A stretch of 64,000 bases of DNA, from positions 12,724,584 to 12,788,583 of the forward strand of contig CM055077.1 in the NCBI GenBank assembly GCA_029204045.2. The letters are read 5' to 3'. The notes beneath the pieces are model-generated. The model searched no databases, was not told the DNA's origin, and saw only the letters and a program-made list of their open reading frames with translations. Shown here piece after piece: positions 52,554 to 64,000 of this stretch (within the stretch, counting starts at the first letter, position 1; the number at the start of each line of letters is the position of its first letter). Source of the DNA: Tillandsia leiboldiana. Taxonomy: Eukaryota; Streptophyta; Magnoliopsida; Poales; Bromeliaceae. The translations under genes were made by a program, and so were the position numbers.

Positions 52554-53769
52554 GGACTAATCCAAAATCCGGGGGGTGTCACATCGGCAGTTAGCCAGAT
52601 GTTGATTACTGTTATCAGATTTTGGAACTGTGGGGTGTTGAGCGGCGACCGCGGATATTGGGCGGTTGACCGCATGGATTGTCTAGGACATGATTGTGGA
52701 GATTGTGGGGTATGCGGCGAACCGCGGACAGTTGGGCGGTTGACCGGATGTTTACTTATGCATCAGATTGGGTATCAGATTTCTCTAGTGGATGGAGTTT
52801 CCCACTTGTTGAGTACTATTGCATCTGATTGGGGATCGGATTTCTTTAGTGGATGGATTTTCCCACTTTGATCATAGTCGTGATCCAGTCATGCTATATC
52901 GTGATACTTGTGACAGAGATACTTGTGGTACTGGTGCAGAGATACGTTACTCGTGTGGGTCGCTCCCCTCGAGTGCCACTCCGGAGTAGGCTTTAGACCG
53001 TGACGGGTGCGGGGTCAGTTGGATAGTTGGTTATATTGAGATCGAGCCGTGTGCCGATCAGCTACGGGTTCTTGAGTTCGACAGTTTGAGCAGGCAGTGC
53101 CAGTTTTTACTGGTGGCTAGATTGGGTTTTATTTGGATAGATACTGTGTTCTGTGCATACATACAGTCAGTTTCTTTCGGTATTGCATTTAGGAGGCATA
53201 GTAGTGTAGTTTCTTTTTTGTCAGCAACCTTTATAGCTTACCACTGTTCTTTCCTTTTGCCTCTAGTAGTCTTAGTGGGTACGTCAGAGTTTGAGGCTTA
53301 ACCCACTTGGGGAGGCTATTGGTTTATCTAGTAGTCTCACCCCCATAGTTGTTTTCTGTCTCTTCCCCTTGTTTTACAGAGTCGTCTGCGGGAGCTACTA
53401 GGCCATCAACGGCAGATCGAGGTAAGAGGATAGCGGATTAGCTAGATCGACTGCCCAGACCGTGAGAATAGCTGGACTTTTATTGTACCCCTTTTTGTAT
53501 CTCAGGCTGTAGTATTTTACTTTTGGTCTGGCTTTAGCCAGCTGGTTGTATTTATTCAGTGAGCTGGAAGTTTATGTAACCTTATTGCGCTTGTATCATG
53601 TTTCCAGTCTGAGATTATGTAGTTCTTTTTAGTTCAGCTCTGTATTATGCTCTTTTATTGTATATCTTATATCTGAGCAGGTTACCGGCGCTTTGTGTAC
53701 ATGGAAAATTTCACGTGCACGGCAGATCTGTTGGCCAGCCGGGTTCTGGTTTACACCCGGGGCGTGACA
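52554..53769 (+). mobile_element. Duplicate of TRIM LTR end and LTR F tail
   Basis: 52554-52583 equals the end of the right TRIM LTR; 52584-53769 repeats F 38505-39689, with frequent indels up to about 53.7 kb. It ends GGCGTGACA followed by CTCCC. Confidence 0.88.
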
Positions 53770-53774
53770 CTCCC

Positions 53775-54197
53775 TCTCTTAGGTATGTAAAGTAGAAATC
53801 GATCCCCGGCTCCACTATTTATAAGAGATTTGAAACAATAATAACCACCTCATGATCTTTTTGTAACAACTAGATCTTTTTGTAACAATCTAGATCTTTT
53901 GTAACCGTTCTCCCTTGGTTTGCGTTCAAACCCTTCGAAAATCTCATTGTGTTGGCACGGATTTCCAAGCACCCAAAAGCCGAAATGAGTGTTCTAAACA
54001 CCTCTTTTACATTAAACTTAGAAAAATCACATCGGGAGCTCCAATTACCGGAATTTAGAGCCGATCACACCACCGTTTTTCATTTTCCGAGCCCTACACA
54101 ATGAATAAAAAATCGATCAAAAAGGCATAACGAAAATATGAGGAAAAATACCGTGAATTCCGAAAGTGATATCGAACGAAAAACCATGGACACTACA
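53775..54197 (-). mobile_element. Duplicate of LTR G1 right part
   Basis: Repeats 39695-40121, including the CTAGATCTTTTTGTAACAA tandem and the GGACACTACA end. Confidence 0.85.
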
Positions 54198-54648
54198 GAG
54201 ACCTTTGTCTGATTCTTGGAGTCAAGGAAGATCAAGCTATTAAACTCATCCCCGTATTACGCCCAAGCTAACGGGGAAAGCAGAGGCAATGAGCAAAATA
54301 ATCATCAACCTGATGAAGCGGATGTCGGCAAACACCCAAGACATGGCACGAGAAACTATCCAAAGTTCTCTGGGCTTGCAGACGACTGTCAAGACTGCCA
54401 CGGGAGTCACCCCTTTTCGCCTGGTGTATGGACACGAGGCCGTTTTACCGACCGAAATCATGGTTCGGCACTAAGGGTCGAGAAATAGGGTGATTGATTG
54501 ACAAAGATACAAGATCCTTATGGACGAAGATTGAGCGAAGTGTGGACGTTCGGTTGACAGCGCTCGACATATGCGAACCTATCAGAACCGAGTTCAGAAC
54601 GCATACAACAAAAGGGTAAAGGCAAAATCCTTTAGGTCGGGGACTTGG
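54198..54648 (+). pseudogene. pol: Duplicate of H integrase fragment
   Basis: Repeats 40122-40580 with other frame breaks (for example, extra G near 54275, losses near 54322 and 54343). The ATGVTPFRLVYGHEAVLP motif is open here where contig 2 is shifted. Confidence 0.85.
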
Positions 54649-57600
54649 TGTCACGCCCCGGCGTCGAAACTGCGACCCGGGCTCGCCAACAGATCCGCCG
54701 CCCATACGGGAAGCCCCGTATAGACGAAGCGACTAACCTGCAAAAGATCAACTATGCTATACAGATATCAGAGCTGAAAGAAAACTGCTAGAAATAAAAC
54801 AATATACAACCCAAGACCTCACCAAAATACAAGTCTCTCGAGCAGTAGAAAATAAATACAACTCTATACCTCACTACAAAGTTCTCTCAACATGAACTCT
54901 CAAAAGTAATAAGGGTACATCTACTCTCTGGACGATGACTGGTAGGGAACTATCTCGCGACTCCCTTACCTCGATCAGAAGAAGCAGCAACAGGAGCAGC
55001 AGCAGAAACAGGAGTAGAAGTCCCTGTGGGGAAAACACCACGACGGGTGTGAGAACTACGTCCCAAGTAGTTCTCAGTGGGTGCCGCCAACAAGCCCGAC
55101 GGTCTGCCCACTAAGTCTACTAGAGGCATAAAGTAACAATATAATACTGAAATGAAATGGCTGGAAAAGTAACTCTACAGCTACTATGCCTCTATCTAGA
55201 TGCTCAAGAAAAGGAACAGATGGAACATGATGCATCTACTAACACACACAGTAAACTCACCAAATCTAAACTGACTGCCTCAAAGGGTCCAGTCAAACCT
55301 GCGCCCACCTACTGCCGCACATCCTCAACAGGACGGGTCTACCGTAGGGTGTCCGTGACTGCCACTAACTGGCCCAGTCAGAGGGACGGCGTCGACAAGT
55401 CGCGATAGCAAGTAACAGGCCCAACTCCGGAGTGGCTCTCGAGGGGAGCGACCCCACCGAGGAAAGTATCCGCGTATCTCTGTCGAGCTCAAATATGGCT
55501 CATGCAGGCTATAGTCCAAACCACGATCAACAAGATCGACCAACAACACCAACTCTCAACCACAGGCTGGAAAACCACACAGCTGGGGCCACCGTCCACC
55601 AGACGGCTCCCACAACAGAACACTAAACTCACAGGAAAGACCGACACTATAAGGGTTCGGAAACCCGATAGACCGGTGCTAAGAACCCTATCAAAGAAGA
55701 ACAGACTCTAGGCTCCGCCTATCGAAGTTCCCGATCCCTTATAGTTCGGGAAAGCAAAACCTCGGTACGACACGCAGAAAACACCAACAGGGCCCGAAAG
55801 TCCCGGGAGACCTACACCTACAACCCTATCAAACAAGAACAGGTTCCAGGCTCGGCCCCCGGGCTTTCGTCCCGACAAAGGAACGGCCCCTAGAACCCAG
55901 ATCACTCGAATCCTTTCGAGTGGAGATTTACAAGAAATGGTGACATTGTTATGAAAATCATTGATCTAGAAGAAATCCATAGTTAATGATTTTAGTTCTC
56001 TTTAGGAAAACAGTTAGAAAAATAAGTGTTTTACACAAGCCCCCGAAGGGCTGATGCCTTTTGTCCAATCAAACAAGAACAGACTCCGGCGGCCCTTCGC
56101 ATGCTTAGAAGAAAACCTTGGTAGACTAAAATCATGTGTAGGTCGAAAAGGGTTCTGGGTTCTAGGTCCGGCTATCACTAGAAAACTACCGCCACTAACA
56201 CAGTGGCAACAACCCAAACAGGGGAAAACCAGATCTCCCGGTCCACCGTTTACCCCAAACGGTTCCCGGTACAGACAAGCGAACCACTGCATCTACCAGA
56301 CTCCACTCTGCTCCCAAGCACGAGTGCAAATGCATCCCACACTAAAAAGAAGTCCCGACCGCTCGGCCCACTACCCGGGCGAGGATAACACAAAGTCCAG
56401 GAATGAAACATAAAGTGTGGATGTCTAAACATAAATAACCCTAGCCCAAGTGAGGGTTTTCTACTGGTCTGGTTACACATGCAACATATGACGGGGGTGC
56501 TAGGTCAGGTTCCAACATAACAAATATTTAACATGAAGTAGGAAGCAAGAGATCACAAGATCGACAGATAAAACAAGGAGCAACAATTTCCTACACTCTA
56601 GCATGCTACCCAAGTCTAATCACTATCATGCATGATTCTATATCAATAGAATTAGAGCACAGTCCATAGATCTTGAAAGCAAGCCACCCACCTGAAGACG
56701 CTAACTGTCCGGAGTCGTACAGCTGAGAAAACCAGGAAAAAATAACAACTATATGTCCAATAGGTCCAGCACAGTCCACAATCCCTCCTGGGTACAACAT
56801 AAGGCTACAGTTAAACTTTAATTCCAAAATCTGCCAAGAATTACAACACTGAAAATACAGCCGCAAAGATGCGATTATTTCACCTGCTGAATTTGCTCAA
56901 AAAATTCCAAATAAAATATCCCTGTGACCCTCGTGTCGATAGCTTCGAAACAAGTACCTGCACGCCCAATTCCGAGCACCGTAGGCCAAGTTACAAATTC
57001 CACAGTATCGGTGCGCAAAATCCCAAAACCATCCAACTGTAAACTCTTGTACAGATAAAGGAAAAGTGTATACCTTCGGGAAAGTCTCCCAAAAATTCCA
57101 AGAAAAATCCACAATGATCCTCGCGTCGAGTAGATGAAAAAAGTCTATAAGCACGTCCTGATCCGAGACTCGTGCGCGGAGATCTCCTCAAGAGAAGGTG
57201 CTGCCCTCACCAAAATCTCACAGAGCAAAAAGGGTCCCAGTGAGCACGAGAAAACTCCTCGAAAAACGTGAATCTGAAAATGGGCGAGAAACCCAAAATC
57301 GTAGCCTCACCTGTTACGAATTTATCAGCGAAGAATCGCTCGAAAAGATCGTCGGAGTAGGTCGGGGGAGCTCGTACACCGAAGAGCGACGGAAGAACCA
57401 CCGAAGAAAGAACGTCGCACCGAGCCAAGAAAATGAGAATCTCGAAAAGCGTACCCCCAAAAATCTCCAAACTCTGCAGATGGAAGCTTCACTGCGTGAG
57501 GATTCAACTTTGGTGAAGAACGCCAGTCGGTTTGAAGCCCGGATGTGCCAAAAAGTCGAAGGGGAAGGGAGCTCGGGCCTTCAAATAGGCAGCAGAAAAA

Positions 57601-59337
57601 ACAAATGGGGAAATTCCCATTTAGTCCCAAGATTCGGGCGCACCGAACTTTCGGGCGCCCAAATCCGGGCGCAAGGCCCATTTACTGTAGCCCGCCCGGA
57701 AAATCCTAGTGCGGCCACGTCAACCCGCACAGCAAACAGCTGTGCGGGGCGCGCCGGGAGCTGCCACGTGGCCCACCCGGTGGCCGACACGTGTCCCGCA
57801 CAGCAAACAGCCGTGCGGGGCCCGTGTCGTGCCGCCACGTGGCGCCTACCTGGTCAAACCGGGTAGGTGGCGCCCGCCAGTGGTTAGGGCGACACGCGTC
57901 CCCTGCCACTGTCGCGGTCACACGTGCGGGCAGGGCGCCGCACTAGCCGCCTGCCACGCACGCGCCCCGAGGCGCCCTCCCGCGACCCCAGTGCGTCGCG
58001 CCTCGTGAGCCCGCGAATGGTTGTGACGACACGTGTCCCGTGCACCCGGTCCACGCACCCAATTCAGGTTCCGTGGGACCGCGCCACGTGCACGCACAAC
58101 CGGGGGATGCCACGTTGTCCCCCCGCCCCGGTCCATGCACCGCCGCGCAAAATCTGTGGACCGCGCCTCACGAGCCCGCCAATCAGGCGGCGCCACGTGT
58201 CCATGCCGCCGGGTCCGTGCACCCAGCCGCTCCCCTCTGTGGACCGAGCGCTGCGGACCGGCCCAATCACAAGCCGCCACGTGGCAGCCGGCGGTCCACG
58301 GCCCCTCCCATGCACCGAAATTCAGCGAAAACTTCCGGGGGTCCGTTTTTGAGCATCCGGACCTCCAAATTTAAAAAGCAAACAACCGTTTTCAAGCGTT
58401 TTTTCGCGCTGAATCCAAATCCAACCTCTGATTGGCCCAAAACAAAACCAAAACTTCGGCAAATGCAGCCGAAGGCCAATCCGGCTGTGGATATCACACA
58501 GGGTCCATCTGTGGCATCCCTTTGATGCTCTATGGACCAGATACACCAACACTAGGTGTTCTACACCACGGTTCATGGGAGAAGCCACACAGGGATTAGG
58601 GTCACCACATCCTCCCCCACTAAAAGGAAGTTTCGTCCCCGAAACAAAAACACACCACAACAACAAAACCAAACAATCAAAACAACCAAGGACGCAACAC
58701 TAAACTAAAAAGAAAGATACGGCTCCACCAGCAGGAAAGTCATCAACCCCAACCCTCGATTTAGAAAACAGCTGAAACTAGCGAAAAGTCTAAAAATTTT
58801 GAAAAATCAGTGCCTTCGCCCCAATCAAACAAGAACAGGTTCGGGCACTGTCTCCATTTCTGGAGCAATCCTTCGAAATCTTTGTCCTGTTCGTAAATTT
58901 CAGTACAAAGGCGAGAAAAGGGAGAGAAGTGTTGGTGTCGTTCCTGCTGTGGCAACAAAAAGAAAGCTACCACTAACGAGACTCCTAAGGACGCAACCCC
59001 TAGTCCTAAACGTCACAACAGCTCCTGAGGTGGCGTCTGTCCAAAGCCGCTGAAGCTGCTGCTGCTGGAAGGATACGCCGACAATCCGAGAAGAACGAAC
59101 TCCTCCAGTCCACAACTCGCAGAAGGATAACTGCTCTCATTCCATTATCAGTCGTAGCACTGCACCGCACCAACCAGTCCAACATGTGTGCTCAGTCCAA
59201 GTCCTGAGCTGTCCTTGAATCTTCACATCAGCCGGTGAAGTCCCAAGTCTCAACTGCACTGATCATACACCGCGAAACCTCCTCTACTCGTAGGATACTG
59301 GGAAGAATCCAATTGCTAAAACATGTAGCATACATTC

Positions 59338-60862
59338 CTAACCCACTCCCATGCAAAGATGCTGATGCAGATGCTCAACTAATAATGCAGAAGGATGCAG
59401 CGGTAATGAAATGCTCAACTCAGCTAACTGAAATAAAATCATACCTGTCGCGGCATGATCCGCTGCCGGGGTGTCCTCTACCAGGGCTGCATAAACCCGT
59501 CCACTGGGTGTTGCAGGTCGTCGTCCCGTCTGTCCCGACGTCGTGGCCCACTCTGTCTGCTGGTGTGCCGGAGGGGTTCCCGCGGCATGGATGGGCAAGG
59601 GGGGTGCTGTCGCAATCGGCCGCACTGACAAAATGGCCTGGGGGCAAGCTGCGCAGAAATGTCCCAACTCTCCACAGAGGAAACACCGCCCCCATCTCTG
59701 ATCACACTGTGACGGTGGATGAGGCCCGCCACAAATGACACACCGCTCCTGTCGCTGCTGCCGATGCTGCTGATGCTGCGGGGGCCCACCAGATCTCTGG
59801 CGCCTACGAAACCCACGACCCTCTGGATGAGATCGTGGAGGTCTCGGAGGTCCCTGCCGGCTCGTCTGACTCTCATCCTCCAGTGCTGGGCGCTTCGCCC
59901 CCAAAATCCCTGCGGGAGCTGGGGCCACCTCTGCCATCACTGCCTCTCCACACTCAACATATAAAGCCTGCTCCATCGAAGCCTCTAAAGTCTGCAATCT
60001 GTGGGAGCGAACAAGCTGATAAATGTCCCGGCGCAGCCCCCGCTCAAACATGTAGATCCGGTGAGACTCGTCCCTGGCCACGTGAGGCATACTAGCCAAC
60101 AGCTGATTGAATTCGGCTATGTATGCATTCACGGGCCGATCTCCCTGGCAGAGATTTCTCAGCTGCTCCTCTAATCTCTAGCGAACACTCTCAGGAAAGA
60201 AGGCCCCTAAAAGAAGTCTGCGGAACTCCGCCCAAGGAAGAATCTGTGTCCCAGGCAGACCAATAGGCCGCACACGCCGCCACCAAGCCTCGGCGTTGCT
60301 CTCCAAGAAATGTGTAGCCAAGAAGACCCGAAATCGATCCTCAACAAACAAACTCTCAAAATGACGCTCCATGGCCGTGATCCAAGACTCTGCCTCCCAC
60401 GGCACAGCACTCATACCAGAAAAATGGGGTGGATCAAACCGGTGGAACCTCATCAACAGATCCACCACCGCACTCTGCTCAGCCGAAGTCAAAGGTCCCG
60501 TCGACCCTGGCGGTGGTATGCAAGAAACTGGCTCGACAGGAATAGCCGGCGCTGACGGAACCACAGGGGGCGCCACAGCTGGTGAAGAAGGCACAGGCGA
60601 ACTCTCAGGGGGTGCTACCACTGGCTGCGTCCTCTGCTCTAAAAGAAGCATCATCCGACCCAAGGCCTCCTCCTGGCGCCGAGAAGCCTCCTCCTGGCGC
60701 TGTGATGTCTCCTCTTGGCGCCGCACCGCCTCAGACAACTGTGCCACCTGGGCACGGAGCTCCAGAAACCTCCCTCTGCTGTCCCTGCCCCGAGTCCTCC
60801 TGCTCGGGCTCATCGGAGGGGAAAGGCTGAGAACGCGTCTGCACCCTGCGTCGGGGAGGCAT
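59338..60862 (-). pseudogene. gag: Gag of D, second copy
   Basis: The C-terminal 264-codon frame (59338-60132) is identical to 45262-46056 in translation, and the TAG (60178-60180) is in the same place. An extra A near 60768 additionally shifts the N-terminal frame (start ATG 60860-60862), a difference from the first copy. Confidence 0.87.
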
Positions 60863-61142
60863 CGTGCCTACCTGCAACACACAAGCAACCATCAGGACAG
60901 TACCAAACAACACTCGACCCAATCCAGCGAAAGTCTAGGACATGTCATCCATTCCCTAGCATTATGTTGTCTGCAGCCAACATAATCGCTTAGGAGAATA
61001 AACATGCCAATCACCCATCCCATCCCTTGGGAGAGGTAAAAACTCAATCAGGACTCTCGCTAACAGTCACGACTCTCACGTACTCATCCTAATGTCCAAC
61101 CACAAGCCTAGGGTTTCTAAGTCCACATGACCTACAACCTAG

Positions 61143-61154
61143 GCTCTGATACCA
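61143..61154 (-). promoter_or_regulatory. Primer-binding site of D, second copy
   Basis: Same TGGTATCAGAGC as at 47066-47077. Confidence 0.92.
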
Positions 61155-64000
61155 CCTAATTTGTCACTCCCCGGCGTCGAAACTGCGACCCGGGCTCGCC
61201 AACAGATCCGCCGCCCATACGGGAAGCCCCGTATAGACGAAGCGACTAACCTGCAAAAGATCAACTATGCTATACAGATATCAGAGCTGAAAGAAAACTG
61301 CTAGAAATAAAACAATATACAACCCAAGACCTCACCAAAATACAACAGTCTCTCGAGCAGTAGAAAATAAATACAACTCTATACCTCACTACAAAGTTCT
61401 CTCAACATGAACTCTCAAAAGTAATAAGGGTACATCTACTCTCTGGATGATGACTGGTAGGGAACTATCTCGCGACTCCCTTACCTCGATCAGAAGAAGC
61501 AGCAACAGGAGCAGCAGGAACAGGAGTAGAAGTCCCTGTGGGGAAAACACCACGACGGGTGTGAGAACTACGTCCCAAGTAGTTCTCAGTGGGTGCCGCC
61601 AACAAGCCCGACGGTCTGCCCACTAAGTCTACTAGAGGCATAAAGTAACAATATAATACCGAAATGAAATGGCTGGAAAAGTAACTCTACAGCTACTATG
61701 CCTCTATCTAGATGCTCAAGAAAAGGAACAGATGGAACATGATGCATCTACTAACACACACAGTAAACTCACCAAATCTAAACTGACTGCCTCAAAGGGT
61801 CCAGTCAAACCTGCGCCCACCTACTGCCGCACATCCTCAACAGGACGGGTCTACCGTAGGGTGTCCGTGACTGTCACTAACTGGCCCAGTCAGAGGGACG
61901 GCGTCGACAAGTCGCGATAGCAAGTAACAGGCCTAACTCCGGAGTGGCTCTCGAGGGGAGCGACCCCACCGAGGAAAGTATCCGCGTATCTCTGTCGAGC
62001 TCAAATATGGCTCATGCAGGCTATAGTCCAAACCACGATCAACAAGATCGACCAACAACACCAACTCTCAACCACAAGCTGGAAAACCACACAGCTGGGG
62101 CCACCGTCCACCAGACGGCTCCCACAACAGAACACTAGACTCACAGGAAAGACCAACACCATAAGGGTTCGGAAACCCGATAGACCGGTGCTAAGAACCC
62201 TATCAAACAAGAACAGACTCTAGGCTCCGCCTATCGAAGTTCCCGATCCCCTTATAGTTCGGGAAAGCAAAACCTCGGTACGACACGCAGAAAACACCAA
62301 CAGGGCCCGAAAGTCCCGGGAGACCTACACCTACAACCCTATCAAACAAGAACAGGTTCCAGGCTCGGCCCCCGTGGCTTTCGTCCCGACAAAGGAACGG
62401 CCCCTAGAACCCAGATCACTCGAATCCTTTCGAGTGGGGAGATTTACAAGAAAAAGGTGACATTTGTTATTGAAAATCATTTGATCTAGAAGAAATCCAT
62501 ATTTAATGATTTTAGTTCTCTTTAGGAAAACAGTTAGAAAAATAAGTGTTTTACCCAAGCCCCGAAGGGCTGATGCCTTTGTCCAATCAAACAAGAACAG
62601 ACTCCGGCGGCCCATCGATGCTTAGAAGAAAACCTTGGTAGACTGAAAATCATGTGTATGTCGAAAAGGGTTCTGGGTTCTAGGTCCGGCTATCACTAGA
62701 AAACTACCGCCACTAACACAGTGGCGACAACCCAAACAGGGGAAAACCAGATCTCCCGGGTCCACCGTTTACCCCAAACGGTTCCCGGTACAGACAAGCG
62801 AACCACTGCATCTACCAGACTCCACTCTGCTCCCAAGCACGAGTGCAAATGCATCCCACACTAAAAGAAGTCCCGACCGCTCGGCCCACTACCCGGGCGA
62901 GGATAACACTAAGTCCAGGAATGAAACATAAAGTGTGGATGTCTAAACATAAATAACCCTAGCCCAAGTGAGGGTTTTCTACTGGTCTGGTTACACATGC
63001 AACATATGACGGGGGTGCTAGGTCAGGTTCCAACATAACAAATATTTAACATGATAGTAGGAAGCAAGAGATCACAAGATCGACAGATAAAACAAGGAGC
63101 AACAATTCCTACACTCTAGCATGCTACCCAAGTCCAATCACTATCATGCATGATTCTATATCAATAGAATTAGAGCACAGTCCATAGATCTTGAAAGCAA
63201 GCCACCCACCTGAAGACGCTAACTGTCCGGAGTCGTACAGCTGAGAAAACCAGGAAAAATAACAACTATATGTCCAATAGGTCCAGCACAGTCCACAATC
63301 CCTCCTGGGTACAACATAAGGCTACAGTTAAACTTTAATTCCAAAATCTGCCAAGAATTACAACACTGAAAATACAGTCGCAAAGATGCGATTATTTCGC
63401 CTGCTGAATGTGCTCGAAAAATTCCAAATAAAATATCCCTGCGACCCTCGTGTCGATAGCTTCGAAACAAGTACCTGCACGCCCAATTCCGAGCACCGTT
63501 GGCCAAGTTACAAATTCCACAGTATCGGTGCGCAAAATCCCAAAACCATCCAACTGTAAACTCTTGTACAGATAAAAGGAAAAGTGTATACCTTCAGGAA
63601 AGTCTCCAAAAATTCCAAGAAAAATCCACAATGATCCTCACGTCGAGTAGATGAAAAAAGTCTATAAGCACGTCCTGATCCGAGACTCGTGCGTGGAGAT
63701 CTCCTCAAGAGAAGGTGCTGCCCTCACCAAAATCTCACAGCAAAAAGGGTCCCAGTGAGCACGAGAAAACTCCTCGAAAAACACAAAATCTGAAAATGTA
63801 CGAGAAACCCAAAATCGTAGCCTCACCTGTTACGAATCAAACAGCGAAGAAATCGCTCGAAAAGATCGTCGGAGTAGGTCGGGGGAGCTCGTACACCGAA
63901 GAGCGACGGAAGAAGCACCGAAGAAAGAATGTCGCGCCGAGCCAAGAAAATGAGAATCTCGAAAAGCGTGCCCCCAAAAATCCCCAAACTCTACAGATGG

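Larger units (their letters stand above)
54649..64000 (-). mobile_element. Second copy of element D (runs off the window)
   Basis: 3' LTR 54649-58609, internal 58610-61161, PBS 61143-61154, 5' LTR 61162 to the window end. It shares 3'-versus-5' LTR differences with 40581-51027 (for example, GGACGATGAC in the 3' and GGATGATGAC in the 5' LTR), so it is the same insertion read twice, or its allele. It is not an independent transposition. The left flank is again CTTGG in H. Confidence 0.88.

Overview
This window is plant (angiosperm) nuclear DNA made almost entirely of nested LTR retrotransposons. I see no host protein gene, rRNA gene or tRNA gene. The evidence is Ty1/copia gag-pol of the Sirevirus (SIRE/Maximus) type with an extra env-like ORF, a Ty3/gypsy gag with retroviral-type zinc knuckles, Ty3/gypsy integrase pieces, a 576-bp TRIM element, and primer-binding sites for initiator tRNA-Met (TGGTATCAGAGC or a one-base variant). 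Several insertions are proven by perfect 5-bp target-site duplications (TSDs).

Layout. 1-1728: end of a GC-rich gypsy-type LTR (K) inserted in Sirevirus C. 1729-3402 and 26465-28422: Sirevirus C (gag-protease piece; gag start, PBS and 5' LTR), split by Sirevirus B. 3403-26464: Sirevirus B on the minus strand, with TSD AATTC on both sides. 17006-17105: a 100-N gap. 28423-30086: remnant of a third Sirevirus (E). 30087-40121: stacked LTRs. Solo LTR F (30612-39689, TSD CTCCC) lies in older LTR G1. F contains solo LTR G2 (31473-36716, TSD GGGCT) and a TRIM (37929-38504). G2 contains two Sirevirus solo LTRs (31982-33265, TSD CACAT; 33468-34864, TSD CGTAG). 40122-51887: a plus-strand gypsy element H, split inside integrase by D (40581-51027), which has ~3.9-kb LTRs but only gag between them. 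51888-52453: start of another Sirevirus LTR. 52454-52553: second 100-N gap. 52554-64000: a second copy of 38476 to about 49918.

Assembly. Both gaps look like unmerged overlapping contig ends. 5729-17005 repeats as 17106-28322, with 1-2-base indels piling up towards each contig end, so B appears twice but is probably one insertion. The second gap shows the same pattern over at least 11.4 kb, with some substitutions that could be allelic. Copy number, ORF integrity and frameshifts near the gaps should be read in that light.

Most interesting signals. (1) The transcribed part of the Sirevirus LTR carries an array of up to eight small hairpins that share one six-base loop (UGGAUU in the sense RNA) while their stems differ and covary. 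It recurs in four LTR families here, and exceptions to Watson-Crick pairing are G-U wobbles in the sense strand only. (2) A block of paired ATCCGGAT palindromes plus a TATA box, like the LTR U3, lies just upstream of the env-like ORF and may be an internal promoter. (3) A non-coding module between pol and env-like is conserved between B and E. (4) The GC-rich gypsy LTRs carry clusters of CACGTG G-boxes. (5) D is a gag-only (TR-GAG-like) element.
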